From Oscillibacter faecalis_A (lineage in GTDB: Bacteria > Bacillota > Clostridia > Oscillospirales > Oscillospiraceae), in NCBI RefSeq assembly GCF_029218125.1, contig NZ_JARFXX010000010.1, positions 23,349 through 87,348 on the forward strand: 64,000 nt of DNA. The letters are read 5' to 3'. Below are positions 16,237-24,738 of the stretch, one piece after another; position 1 is the first letter of the stretch, and each line of letters opens with the position of its first letter. Below the pieces are notes generated by a model. That model was given only the letters and a program-made list of their open reading frames with translations, made no database searches and had not been told where the DNA came from. A program made the position numbers and the translations under genes.

Positions 16237-18186
16237 TTACTCCTCAACAGCCTCATCATCGGCGGCGGGAGTCAGCAGAGCACGGATGGACAGGGAGATT
16301 TTCTTCTTCTCCTCATCAATGGCCGTGATCTTTGCCTCAACGATCTGGCCCTCAGAGAGTACATCCTCGGGCTTCTCGATACGGTGATCGGCAATCTGGG
16401 AAATGTGAATCAGGCCGTCAACGCCGGGAACCACCTCGGCAAAGGCACCGAAGGGCATCAGCTTGACAACACGGACCTCGGCCACATCGCCGACGCCGTA
16501 CTTATTCATGAACACCTGCCAGGGATCGACGCTGTGATCCTTCGCGCCCAGAGAAATCTTGTGCTTCTCGGGATCAAAGGAGATGACATACACATCCATG
16601 GTGTCGCCAACCTTGCAGATCTCGGCGGGGTTCTTGATACGGCTCCAAGACAGCTCGGAGATGTGAACCATACCGTCCACGCCGCCGATATCCACAAACA
16701 CACCGTAGCTGGTCATGGACTTCACGGTGCCGGTATAGTGCTTACCGACCTCGATGCTGCTCCAGATGGCCTCCTGAGCCGCCTTGCGGGCCTCATCGGT
16801 GACGCTGCGGATAGAACCGACCACGCGGCGGCGGGCACGGTTGACCTCCGTAATGCGAAGCTGAACCTTCTGGCCCTTCATGGCAGAGAGGTCGGCGCCG
16901 CGGGGCTGGCCGCTCTGAGAAGCGGGAACAAACACCCGGATGCCCTTGACAGACACCACGATGCCGCCCTTGTTCTCCTCCGTAACAGTGCCCTCCAGCA
17001 CGGTCTTCTCCTCAACAGCGGTCTCGATATTCTCCCAGATCTTCTGGGCGTCCAGACGCTTCTTGGACAGCTCTGCATAGCCCTCCACATCATTGACGCG
17101 GACAACATAGGTCTCGACCTCGTCGCCCACCTTCAAAACGTCCTCGGGCTTGACATTGGGATCGTCGCTCAGCTCACTGAGCTTGATGTACGCATACTGC
17201 TTGGCACCAACATCCACCTGAACCTCAGTGGGAGTAATGCCCGTTACAATGCCGGTTACCTTCTCTCCTGTATTTAAAGTTTTGAAAGACTGATTCAGTA
17301 ATTCCTCAAAGGACTCTTCCATGCCTTCCGTGGCCTTGATTTCTTCGCTCATCGTTGTTTTTACCTCCTTAATGATGCCCGCCGGTGTGGATGCGCCGGC
17401 CGTAAGTCCCGCAAGTGCACAGCCCGCAAAATCTGCCGCAGACAGCTCGTCCGCCCCCTCAATTTGAAGAACGCGTGAACAATTCTGCCGGCATATCTCT
17501 GCCAAATGCTGTGTATTTGCACTTTTACGGTCGCCAACCACTACCATCACATCCACCTTTGCGGCAATATCCGCCGCCTCGGTCTGACGCTTACGCGTAG
17601 CATAACATATTGTATCAAATATTTTCACATTTGTACACTGTTTTTTTAGGATTTTGCAGGAAGTTTCAAAAAGTTCACGAATACAGGTTGTCTGCGCCAC
17701 CACCGTCACGGGTACGGACACATCAAAATCAGCGCCCTTGAGCCATTGCGTCAGCTCCTCCGGCCCCTGAAAGATCAGCGGATGGGCGCACCAGCTTGCC
17801 TCTCCCACCACCTCCGGGTGATGGGGCTCACCAATAATAATGACCTGACGCCCCTCCTGCTCGGCCTTGGATACCAGTTCCTGTATCCGAATCACGTTGG
17901 GGCAGGTGGCGTTTACACAGTGGACGCCCTGCCGCTCCAATGCGTCCAATACGCTCTTTAATTCTCCGTGGGAGCGAATCACCACCGTATCTCCGACTCC
18001 CAGCGTCTCCCGCTCCGTGGTCTTTTTGATGCCCCGGTCCGCAAGGTCACGCACCACATGGGCGTTGTGAATCAGGTCTCCCAGCATCCAGCAGCCGCCC
18101 GTCTCCGCCGCGGTCCGCTGCGCCAACTCCACAGCGCGCTTCACGCCATAGCAAAAACCGGCGCTTTCCGCTAAAATCACCTGCAT
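16237..18186 (-). CDS. ispH: Bifunctional HMBPP reductase IspH / ribosomal protein S1 homologue
   Basis: One 649-residue frame. Residues 1-280 are IspH, the [4Fe-4S] enzyme that makes IPP and DMAPP in the MEP pathway: cysteines in AGFCYGVKRA, NATCPNV and the later ICYATRKRQ region, with the GEPHHPEV motif. Residues about 300-640 hold four S1 RNA-binding domains (for example TGTVKSMTSYGVFVDIGGVDGMVHIS). This fusion is known from several Clostridia. Inside the join there is a consensus AAGGAGGT (17363-17370) and ATG at 17350-17352, so the S1 half could also be made alone (371 residues, 16237-17352). The 5' end overlaps plsC by 10 bases. Confidence 0.93.
   Translation of the reverse strand: MQVILAESAGFCYGVKRAVELAQRTAAETGGCWMLGDLIHNAHVVRDLADRGIKKTTERETLGVGDTVVIRSHGELKSVLDALERQGVHCVNATCPNVIRIQELVSKAEQEGRQVIIIGEPHHPEVVGEASWCAHPLIFQGPEELTQWLKGADFDVSVPVTVVAQTTCIRELFETSCKILKKQCTNVKIFDTICYATRKRQTEAADIAAKVDVMVVVGDRKSANTQHLAEICRQNCSRVLQIEGADELSAADFAGCALAGLTAGASTPAGIIKEVKTTMSEEIKATEGMEESFEELLNQSFKTLNTGEKVTGIVTGITPTEVQVDVGAKQYAYIKLSELSDDPNVKPEDVLKVGDEVETYVVRVNDVEGYAELSKKRLDAQKIWENIETAVEEKTVLEGTVTEENKGGIVVSVKGIRVFVPASQSGQPRGADLSAMKGQKVQLRITEVNRARRRVVGSIRSVTDEARKAAQEAIWSSIEVGKHYTGTVKSMTSYGVFVDIGGVDGMVHISELSWSRIKNPAEICKVGDTMDVYVISFDPEKHKISLGAKDHSVDPWQVFMNKYGVGDVAEVRVVKLMPFGAFAEVVPGVDGLIHISQIADHRIEKPEDVLSEGQIVEAKITAIDEEKKKISLSIRALLTPAADDEAVEE
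17350..17370 (-). promoter_or_regulatory. Internal ribosome binding site and start codon for a free S1 protein
   Basis: On the minus strand AAGGAGGT (17363-17370) precedes ATG (17350-17352) by 10 bases, inside the ispH-S1 frame and at the domain border. The product would start MSEEIKATEGMEESFEELL, a typical clostridial S1 start. Confidence 0.6.
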
Positions 18187-18836
18187 AACGGCTTGCCTCC
18201 CACCTGCTGACCGCCCAGCGCATAGGCCCGGCGCAACAGTTCATCCGCGATCGCCTGCATTTCCTCCGCCGTACCGTGGCGGCCGGTAACACTGGGCGTA
18301 TAAGGCTCCCCAATGATAATACGCGTCCGGTGGAACAGCTTTTTTTCTCCGTCCATAAACACTGGCACAAACACAGCCCCGGTACGCACGCCGATCACCG
18401 CCGCACCGCTGTGTGCATGGGCCGGAAGCCCGTCTGCCTTGCCGATGCCGTCGCGAATGACCGTTCCCTCCGGAAAAATCAGGAGATTTTGCCCGTCACG
18501 AATGGATTGAATGGCGGTTTTCACCGCCTGAATATCCGCGCCGCCCCGTTTCACGGGAAAGGCACCGCCAACACGAATGGCCCAGTTTAAAACAGGATTT
18601 CGGAACAACTCCTCCTTCCCCATAACCCGGAGCCGGTAGTCCCTTGGCAGCGCTGTTGCCAGCAAAATTGGGTCCCAATTACTGGAATGGTTCGCCACCA
18701 ACAATGCACCGTGACGCGGAAGATACTCCAATCCCTGCACGGATACAGGGTGCAGCAAGCGTGAGATCAGCAGGGCCACTGTAAAAATCAGATTGAAGAA
18801 CAGCCCGAAGGGCTCAATCACCTTGGCATTCTTCAT
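18177..18836 (-). CDS. plsC: 1-acyl-sn-glycerol-3-phosphate acyltransferase
   Basis: Membrane-associated acyltransferase that converts lysophosphatidic acid to phosphatidic acid in phospholipid synthesis. Motif I is VANHSSNWDP (H-x4-D), motif III is LIFPEGTV, and an N-terminal hydrophobic helix (residues 10-28) anchors it. Length 219 is typical of short PlsC. Its start overlaps the cmk stop (ATGA) and its end overlaps the ispH start, so it lies in the middle of a coupled operon. The cmk-plsC-ispH-S1 order recurs in Clostridia. Confidence 0.92.
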   Translation of the reverse strand: MKNAKVIEPFGLFFNLIFTVALLISRLLHPVSVQGLEYLPRHGALLVANHSSNWDPILLATALPRDYRLRVMGKEELFRNPVLNWAIRVGGAFPVKRGGADIQAVKTAIQSIRDGQNLLIFPEGTVIRDGIGKADGLPAHAHSGAAVIGVRTGAVFVPVFMDGEKKLFHRTRIIIGEPYTPSVTGRHGTAEEMQAIADELLRRAYALGGQQVGGKPLCR

Positions 18837-19507
18837 CCCGCGGTCCTCTCCCGGATGATTTTGAGCAGTGCCTCACGGCTCTGCCCGAAATCCAGCTCCG
18901 TTGTATCCAGTAAAACTGCGTCCTCCGCCTTCCGCAGCGGTGCGGCAGCCCGGTGAGAATCGTTATAATCCCGCTGACGCATTTCCTCCAGCACCGTTTC
19001 AAAGGACTGAGGCGTTCCTCTCTCCTCCAGCTCACGGCAGCGCCGACGGGCCCGCTCCTCCAGTGATGCTGTGAGGAAAATTTTCACCGTTGCGTCCGGG
19101 AGCACCACGGTTCCGATATCCCGGCCATCCATGACCACGTTGTTCTCCCGGGCCAGCTTCCGCTGCATTTCAAGCAAATGCGCCCGGACCGCCGGATGGG
19201 CCGAAACTGCCGAGGCGTACAGCGAGGTTTCAGGCAGGCGTATCTGCTCCGTCACATCCTTACCGTTCAAGGTCATGTGCTGAAGCCCGTCCGCCCCATA
19301 GCACAACCCGATCTCTAAATCCGGCAGCATCGCCGCCACCGCAGCAGCGTCCTTCGGGTCCCGCTTATTGACAAGCGCGGCATAGCCAATGGTGCGGTAG
19401 ATTGCTCCGGTGTCCACATATAAATAATCCAGCTCCTTGGAAACACTTTTCGCCAGTGTGCTTTTCCCCGCGCCGGAGGGCCCGTCAATCGCAATACTGA
19501 TACTCAA
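18833..19507 (-). CDS. cmk: Cytidylate kinase
   Basis: Phosphorylates CMP and dCMP with ATP in the cytoplasm. The start MSISIAIDGPSGAGKST holds the P-loop; YVDTGAIYRT follows at the nucleotide-binding site, and the conserved MDGRDIGTVVLPDA block lies mid-protein. Length 224 is standard. The stop overlaps the plsC ATG by four bases, and the gene starts 15 bases after the flavoprotein stop, in the same direction. Confidence 0.95.
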   Translation of the reverse strand: MSISIAIDGPSGAGKSTLAKSVSKELDYLYVDTGAIYRTIGYAALVNKRDPKDAAAVAAMLPDLEIGLCYGADGLQHMTLNGKDVTEQIRLPETSLYASAVSAHPAVRAHLLEMQRKLARENNVVMDGRDIGTVVLPDATVKIFLTASLEERARRRCRELEERGTPQSFETVLEEMRQRDYNDSHRAAAPLRKAEDAVLLDTTELDFGQSREALLKIIRERTAG

Positions 19508-19522
19508 TGAACTTCTCTCCTT

Positions 19523-20767
19523 TTATTTTGCAGCGTCCGCTGCGGATAAACCGGCGACATAGCCGGTGGACCATGCGATCTGCAAGTTAAATCCGCCGGT
19601 ATACGCATCCACATCCAGCAGTTCGCCCGCAAAGAACAATCCCTTTACACGCTTTGATTCCATTGTCTTTGGGTCAACCTCGCCGATTTTGACTCCTCCG
19701 GAGGTCACGATGGCGTCCGCCACCGGGCAGGGGCCTGTAATCTCCACTGGAAAATGCTTCAACGTTTCCAAAAGTGACATCCGCTGTTCCTTTGTAACGT
19801 CATGTACCTTTTGGCGTCCGGGGATACCGGACAGCTCAACCGCCACCGGAATCAGCTTCTGCGGCAGCAGATCATCCAAGGCATTCTGAAAGTCAGAATT
19901 GGCATATTTCGCAAAGTCCGACAGCAGCCGCTTATCCAACTGTGAAGACTCCAAAGCCGGTTTCAGGTCAATGGACAGCCGATAGCGCTTCTTATCAAAA
20001 TGCCGCATATGAGCGGAGGCCGACAGAATCAGCGGCCCGCTGACGCCAAAATGGGTGAACAGCAGCTCTCCGAAATCCGTATACAGCTTCTTGTCATTTT
20101 CAAATACGGTCAGTCCCACATTCCGCAGGCTCAAGCCCTGCAGCCGCACACAGGGGATACCCGGCACCACAATACCCTGCAGAGGCACCAGTGATCCTCG
20201 CAGTGGCGTTACCGTATGCCCGGCCTCCGCCGCCATGCGGTGACCGTCCCCGGTAGAGCCGGTGGCGGGATAGCTGACGCCGCCGGTGGCCAACACCACT
20301 GCCGCCACCGGATAGAATTGCCGCTCTCCCCTTACGCCCTGAATTGCTCCGTTTTCGATTTCAAGCGCCTCTGCGCGGTCCCGGACGAGCTTCACCCGCA
20401 GCGCTTTGAGCCGCCGCTCCAAGGCCGCGCTGATGTCGAACGCCCGGTCACTGACCGGGAACACGCGGTTTCCCCGCTCCGTTTTCAGCGGAACGCCGAG
20501 CTTTTCAAAAAAGGCCATGGTATCCGCGCTGGAAAACCGGGAAAACACGCTGTAGAGGAACTTGCCGTTCTTCGGAATATTGTTCAGCAACTCCTCATTG
20601 CTGCTGTTGTTCGTCACGTTGCAACGGCCCTTGCCGGTAATGTTCAGTTTTTTTCCCAAGCGCTCATTCGGCTCCAGCAGCGTCACATGGCCGCCGTTTT
20701 CCGCCGCAGAAATGGCCGCCATCATACCGGCGGCGCCGCCGCCGACCACGATTATCTCTCTACTCAT
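19523..20767 (-). CDS. NAD(P)/FAD-dependent oxidoreductase (HI0933/BaiN-like)
   Basis: Flavoprotein of 414 residues in the HI0933 family (which includes the bile-acid dehydroxylation enzyme BaiN; no specific substrate is implied here). The Rossmann motif IIVVGGGAAGMMAAI opens the protein and GKGRCNVTNNSS is the family signature near residue 50. The C-terminus has FAGELLDVDAYTGGFNLQIAWSTG, a second FAD contact. The ATGs at 20770 and 20767 both lie inside the end of the upstream regulator gene; I took the one better spaced from GGGAG. Its real reaction is unknown. It sits directly before cmk. Confidence 0.85.
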   Translation of the reverse strand: MSREIIVVGGGAAGMMAAISAAENGGHVTLLEPNERLGKKLNITGKGRCNVTNNSSNEELLNNIPKNGKFLYSVFSRFSSADTMAFFEKLGVPLKTERGNRVFPVSDRAFDISAALERRLKALRVKLVRDRAEALEIENGAIQGVRGERQFYPVAAVVLATGGVSYPATGSTGDGHRMAAEAGHTVTPLRGSLVPLQGIVVPGIPCVRLQGLSLRNVGLTVFENDKKLYTDFGELLFTHFGVSGPLILSASAHMRHFDKKRYRLSIDLKPALESSQLDKRLLSDFAKYANSDFQNALDDLLPQKLIPVAVELSGIPGRQKVHDVTKEQRMSLLETLKHFPVEITGPCPVADAIVTSGGVKIGEVDPKTMESKRVKGLFFAGELLDVDAYTGGFNLQIAWSTGYVAGLSAADAAK

Positions 20768-21623
20768 CATCCGAGCTCCCAAACACGCCATACTGGTTCC
20801 ACAGACTCTCCAGCATGGAAAAGGTTTCTGCCACATCCGTTCCCATCCGCGTTGCGATTCCCACCAGCAGCGCGTTGATAAGCGACATGGGCGCTGTCAT
20901 GGAATCAATAAAGGACAGCATTTCACTGGGGGCCAGCAGCGCCGTTTCCGACAGCTGGGCCACCGGGGACTGCCGCTGATCCGTGATGGCAACGATCTCA
21001 ATGCCCCGGGATTTTGCAAACTTCACGGCATTGATCGTATCTGCTGAGTACCGGGGAAAGCTGATGGCAATCATCACATCCCCCTTTCCGCTGCGGAAAA
21101 GCTGCTCGAAAATCTCGCCTGCGGCGTTTGCCTGAACCAGCGACACGTTTTCCAGCATCATCTGCATATAAAAATAGAGATACCCCGCCAGATGCGTAGA
21201 GGACCGGGCGCCGAATATGTAAATGTGCTTGGCCGCCACAATGCGCTCCACAGCGGCGCGGAACTCCCCGCGATCCTCATTTACGGCGATTTGACGCAGA
21301 TTTTCCATATCCGCCTGAATGACGCTCCCTAAAATATCATCGCCGTAGCTGTTTTCCGCTGCCTGAATCCGCTGGGTGGAGGTCAGGCGGCTTCTGGCCA
21401 TCTCCTGCAGCGCCTTCTGCATGGAGGGATAACCGTCATACCCCAGCTCCGCGGCAAAACGGACAACCGTTGACTCGCTGACCTCCGTCAGCTTTCCCAG
21501 CTTGCTGGCAGTCATAAAGGCCGCCTGATCGTAATGATCCAGAATATAATGCGCGATGCGCTTTTGCCCCTTGGAAAAGGCCGCCATCCGGTCTTCAATG
21601 GTATGCAGTACACTTTTTGACAT
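20760..21623 (-). CDS. MurR/RpiR-family transcriptional regulator
   Basis: Sugar-phosphate-sensing DNA-binding protein of 287 residues. The N-terminal HTH_6 domain includes KLGKLTEVSESTVVRFAAELGYDGYPSMQ, and the C-terminal SIS domain starts around residue 115 (IYIFGARSSTHLAGYLYF). RpiR proteins bind phosphosugars such as MurNAc-6-P, but no sugar gene is adjacent here. Its stop overlaps the start of the flavoprotein gene. ATG 21623 is preceded by GAGGAG. An 8-bp hairpin (TCTGCTGA 21634-21641 / TCAGCAGA 21657-21664) abuts this ribosome binding site in the leader and could affect translation. Confidence 0.9.
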   Translation of the reverse strand: MSKSVLHTIEDRMAAFSKGQKRIAHYILDHYDQAAFMTASKLGKLTEVSESTVVRFAAELGYDGYPSMQKALQEMARSRLTSTQRIQAAENSYGDDILGSVIQADMENLRQIAVNEDRGEFRAAVERIVAAKHIYIFGARSSTHLAGYLYFYMQMMLENVSLVQANAAGEIFEQLFRSGKGDVMIAISFPRYSADTINAVKFAKSRGIEIVAITDQRQSPVAQLSETALLAPSEMLSFIDSMTAPMSLINALLVGIATRMGTDVAETFSMLESLWNQYGVFGSSDDE

Positions 21624-21792
21624 CGTTTACTCCTCTGCTGAAACACCTTGCAGGTCTCAGCAGAAATTTTGATTTCCGCCGGATCTGTTTTATCCATAGC
21701 TATAGTTTTTCAAAAAAGCTCAAAGCCGCATTGATTATAGCACATTGCCTGCCGCTTGAAAATGGATTTTCGCTTCCATTTGCGTATTCCGT

Positions 21793-21822
21793 AAAAAATA
21801 GCCGCGGCAGGCGGCTATTTAA
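21793..21822 (-). terminator. Terminator after rluB
   Basis: Stem AAATAGCCGC / GCGGCTATTT overlaps the rluB stop codon, followed on the minus strand by TTTTTTAC. It separates the dac-rluB cluster from the RpiR operon. Confidence 0.85.
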
Positions 21823-22529
21823 GCTCTGTTTTTCAGGTCTGCGACCTCGCGCTCCGTCAGGTAGCGCCATTTTCCAAGAGGCAGGTCTCCCAGCCGCAGT
21901 TGCTGCTCCCGCACCCGCTGGAGCCGCTGAACCTTCAATCCGCACTGTGCGCACATCCGCCGAATCTGACGGTTGCGGCCCTCATGAATCACGATGCTGA
22001 AAACAGCCTGTCCCTCGTCCTGTCTCAGCAGCCGCACCTGTGCCGGGCGAATCGGAAGGCCCCCGACATCCCGGACACGGGCCAGCCGCTCCGCGGCATT
22101 TTCCAGCGCGCCGGAAACCGTTACGTGGTACTCCTTCGACACCTCATGGCTCGGATGCAGCAGTCCTTGCGCCAGCACTCCGTCATTTGTCAGCAGCAGC
22201 AGGCCCTCCGAATCCATATCCAGCCTTCCCACCGGATAGATACGGCCCGCAATGCCACGCAGCAAATCCATCACCGTTTTTCGCCCCTGCTCATCCGATA
22301 CCGTTGTCACATACCCGCGGGGCTTATTCAGCATGACGTAGATCGGCTTCGGAGTGGTCTTGACCGGCACGCCGTCCACGCAGATCACATCTGTTTCCGG
22401 GTCCGCCCGCTGCCCTAATTGGGCCGCTTCTCCGTTAACGGTCACCCGGCCGGCAGTCAGATATGCCTCAGACGCCCTTCTTGAGCAAATCCCCGCCGTA
22501 GATAATATTTTTTGCAGTCGTTCTTCCAT
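21819..22529 (-). CDS. rluB: 23S rRNA pseudouridine synthase RluB-like
   Basis: Modifies a uridine of 23S rRNA (RluB targets position 2605 in E. coli numbering). An N-terminal S4 RNA-binding domain (residues 2-50) precedes the catalytic domain with PVGRLDMDSEGLLLLTNDG, whose Asp at about residue 104 is the nucleophile. HEGRNRQIRRMC is the further RsuA-family motif. Length 236 is normal. It lies 24 bases after the D-Ala-D-Ala carboxypeptidase gene and ends the cluster before a terminator; dac-rluB linkage is also seen in Bacillus. Confidence 0.92.
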   Translation of the reverse strand: MEERLQKILSTAGICSRRASEAYLTAGRVTVNGEAAQLGQRADPETDVICVDGVPVKTTPKPIYVMLNKPRGYVTTVSDEQGRKTVMDLLRGIAGRIYPVGRLDMDSEGLLLLTNDGVLAQGLLHPSHEVSKEYHVTVSGALENAAERLARVRDVGGLPIRPAQVRLLRQDEGQAVFSIVIHEGRNRQIRRMCAQCGLKVQRLQRVREQQLRLGDLPLGKWRYLTEREVADLKNRA

Positions 22530-22553
22530 TGCCGACTCCCTATGTCAATTATT

Positions 22554-23639
22554 TCAAGCGCCGCCCTTTAACTGTCCCAGTGCGGAGGCCGCCTCCGGCA
22601 GCACTGTTCGTCCGGCCAGCAGTGCAACACGCCCGATTTCCTTTCCATCAAGACGGAACTCCACATAGCCCAGAGTCTTTCCCGCAGTAACCGGCGCACA
22701 GGCCGGCGCGTCCCAGCAAAGCTCCGTTGTGACTTCCTCTGTCTCTGCCGTAGGCCAAGCAAAGCTGTCTGCCGCTGTCACCGGGAGCAGTGGGCCGATG
22801 CCGTTTTCCACCCTCAAATATGTGAACGTTTTTCCCCGTACCGCTAAGGTCCTCAGCGGATAGGCGGAAAAGCCGAACTCATACAGCGCCTGGTGATCCG
22901 CCCAGTCATTTCCGTCCTGCAGCGTCACCGCGATGAGGCGCTGCCCATTTTTTTCCGCGCAGCTCACCAGTGTGCGCCCCGCCGCCTTTGTATACCCGGT
23001 TTTCAGGCCGATGCAGTTGTCCATATAGCTCAGGAGCTTGTTGTGGTTGTGCATCGTCCGTCCGCCGATAGTCACAGTTTTTGTCGATGCAATTCGCATC
23101 AGCGTTGCGTCATGAACGGCGGCTCTTGCCAGCTTTGCCATGTCCCGTGCCGTGGAATAGTGCTTTTCATCATCCAGACCGTTTGGATTGGCAAAGGATG
23201 AATTTTCCATTCCCAGCTCCGCAGCAGTCTCATTCATCAGCTTCACAAAGCCGGACACCGTTCCGCCAACGTGCTGTGCAATAGCTACCGCCGCATCGTT
23301 CCCGGAGCAGAGCAGCAGCCCGTACAGCAGCGTTTCCAGCGTCAGGGTCTCCCCCTCCTTCAAATACATGGAGGAGCCCTCTGTATAGGCGGCTTCCCTT
23401 GAGACCTTCACCGAAGCATTCAGGTCACCATGCCGGATCGCCACCAGCGCGGTCAGTATCTTTGTAGTGCTGGCAATCAGCATTTTCTGACCCGCGTTCT
23501 GCTCATAGAGCACCCGCCCGCTGTCCGCATCCACTAAAATCGCGGAAGTTGCCGAGGTCTCCGCGGCAAATGTCTGGCAAGGAAAAGCACTATACAACAT
23601 CAGTATAGCAAGAACTGCACAGGAAAACCGCTGAAGCAA
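22554..23639 (-). CDS. D-alanyl-D-alanine carboxypeptidase (PBP5 / DacF-DacB type)
   Basis: Secreted serine peptidase that trims the pentapeptide of peptidoglycan; its placement between gerW-like and rluB genes suggests the sporulation-linked type. A signal peptide (residues 1-25, ending TFAAE) is followed by the catalytic S57-T-T-K60, CSGND and LKTGYT motifs, in the order of penicillin-binding proteins. A PBP5_C domain covers the last 100 residues. The best start is TTG at 23639, behind GGGGTGAT; the nearby ATGs are in another frame. Whether it acts on vegetative wall or spore cortex cannot be decided by sequence. Confidence 0.9.
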   Translation of the reverse strand: MLQRFSCAVLAILMLYSAFPCQTFAAETSATSAILVDADSGRVLYEQNAGQKMLIASTTKILTALVAIRHGDLNASVKVSREAAYTEGSSMYLKEGETLTLETLLYGLLLCSGNDAAVAIAQHVGGTVSGFVKLMNETAAELGMENSSFANPNGLDDEKHYSTARDMAKLARAAVHDATLMRIASTKTVTIGGRTMHNHNKLLSYMDNCIGLKTGYTKAAGRTLVSCAEKNGQRLIAVTLQDGNDWADHQALYEFGFSAYPLRTLAVRGKTFTYLRVENGIGPLLPVTAADSFAWPTAETEEVTTELCWDAPACAPVTAGKTLGYVEFRLDGKEIGRVALLAGRTVLPEAASALGQLKGGA

Positions 23640-23682
23640 GCATCATCACCCCAAACGCTGAGATGCCTTTAGTATACCCAGC

Positions 23683-24075
23683 TCAGACGATTTCCCCATC
23701 TTCTTTTTTATCGAAAAATTTTCCGATTTTGTCTACGATATCCGGCGCCATATCCACAATACGGTCCACAGTGGACACCGGCGGCACCGCCACCGGCATG
23801 ACACGCGTTGTTCCGTCCTTGATAACCAGAAAGGCCACTGGGTCGATCTTCACACCGGCGCCGCCGCCACCGCCGAAATTGTCCTTCCCCTGCTTACCGT
23901 AATCTCCGCCGCCGCTTCCAAAGCCGAAGCTGACGCGGGAGATTGGAATCAGGGTCACACCATCCGGCGTGGTGATGGGCGCACCCACGATATTATTGGC
24001 ATCCACCATTTCGTGCACCTTTTCCATGGTAGAATCCATCAGGTCACGCAGCGGACTTTTCTTTTCCATTTCCAT
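23683..24075 (-). CDS. GerW/YtfJ-family sporulation protein
   Basis: A 130-residue protein with TPDGVTLIPISRVSFGFGSGG around residue 40, the conserved core of the YtfJ (GerW) family, then a Gly-rich stretch (about residues 60-75, DNFGGGGGAG). YtfJ is a forespore protein of B. subtilis needed for proper germination response. The 5' end overlaps the upstream DUF2953 gene by 32 bases, implying translational coupling. AAAGGATGG precedes the ATG at 24075; the second ATG at 24069 is possible. Function beyond the family name is not visible. Confidence 0.88.
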   Translation of the reverse strand: MEMEKKSPLRDLMDSTMEKVHEMVDANNIVGAPITTPDGVTLIPISRVSFGFGSGGGDYGKQGKDNFGGGGGAGVKIDPVAFLVIKDGTTRVMPVAVPPVSTVDRIVDMAPDIVDKIGKFFDKKEDGEIV

Positions 24076-24730
24076 CTGTCATTCCATCCTTTCCGGCAGG
24101 CCGTTGTTGTTTTTTCTTCTTCAAATAGGTCAGAAGCCACCGCAGAGCGGGTATCGCCAGCGTCAGTCCGATTCGCACCAGCGTGCCGATACGGGCGGAC
24201 AGGCCCACCTGACCGGAGGCCCTTACCATCTCTGCGGAAAAATCTATGTCGATATGAATACGCGGATGTGGGAGCACCAATAGCTGCTCCAGCGCCGGAA
24301 CAACGGTCCAGACCGTCCCCTGAAGTGTACCGTACTGCTGCGCCGCGTCTGCCGGTTCCTCCTGTCCGCCTAAAACAACGGACAACTCCATCGGGTCAAT
24401 ACGAATCCCCCGGCGGCTGCGCCCCAATGCTTTTTTTATGCTGGGCCACAAGACACCCGCCGCCTCGCGCACATCGGAAAACGTCGGCTTTGGAAACGCT
24501 TGTTTCTTCCCTTTTGCGCTCTGCGGCGGCTTTCGCTTCGGCTTTTGCTTTTCTTTTGCCCGTTTTTTCTCCGGAAATACCTGGAAACGAAAAACACCAA
24601 GCCGGACCGTCACGATCAGTTCATTTCCGAACCTGACCAGCACACCGACCCGGATGAGGCACAGCAATAGCAGCAGCACCGCCAGAACAGCGAATATCCA
24701 TAAGGCCGCCACAGCCGCACCTCCTCTCAA
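24044..24730 (-). CDS. DUF2953 domain-containing membrane protein
   Basis: Unknown function. The 228-residue protein has one N-terminal transmembrane helix (residues 8-27), a beta-rich segment (VRFGNELIVTVRLGVFRFQV), a Lys-rich linker (residues 54-80) and a C-terminal hydrophobic patch. DUF2953 genes very often precede ytfJ/gerW homologues in Clostridia and Bacilli, as here, so a role in sporulation or the forespore envelope is plausible but inferred from context. It starts eight bases after the scpB stop. Confidence 0.8.
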   Translation of the reverse strand: MRGGAAVAALWIFAVLAVLLLLLCLIRVGVLVRFGNELIVTVRLGVFRFQVFPEKKRAKEKQKPKRKPPQSAKGKKQAFPKPTFSDVREAAGVLWPSIKKALGRSRRGIRIDPMELSVVLGGQEEPADAAQQYGTLQGTVWTVVPALEQLLVLPHPRIHIDIDFSAEMVRASGQVGLSARIGTLVRIGLTLAIPALRWLLTYLKKKKQQRPAGKDGMTDGNGKEKSAA

Positions 24731-24738
24731 AATCAGGA

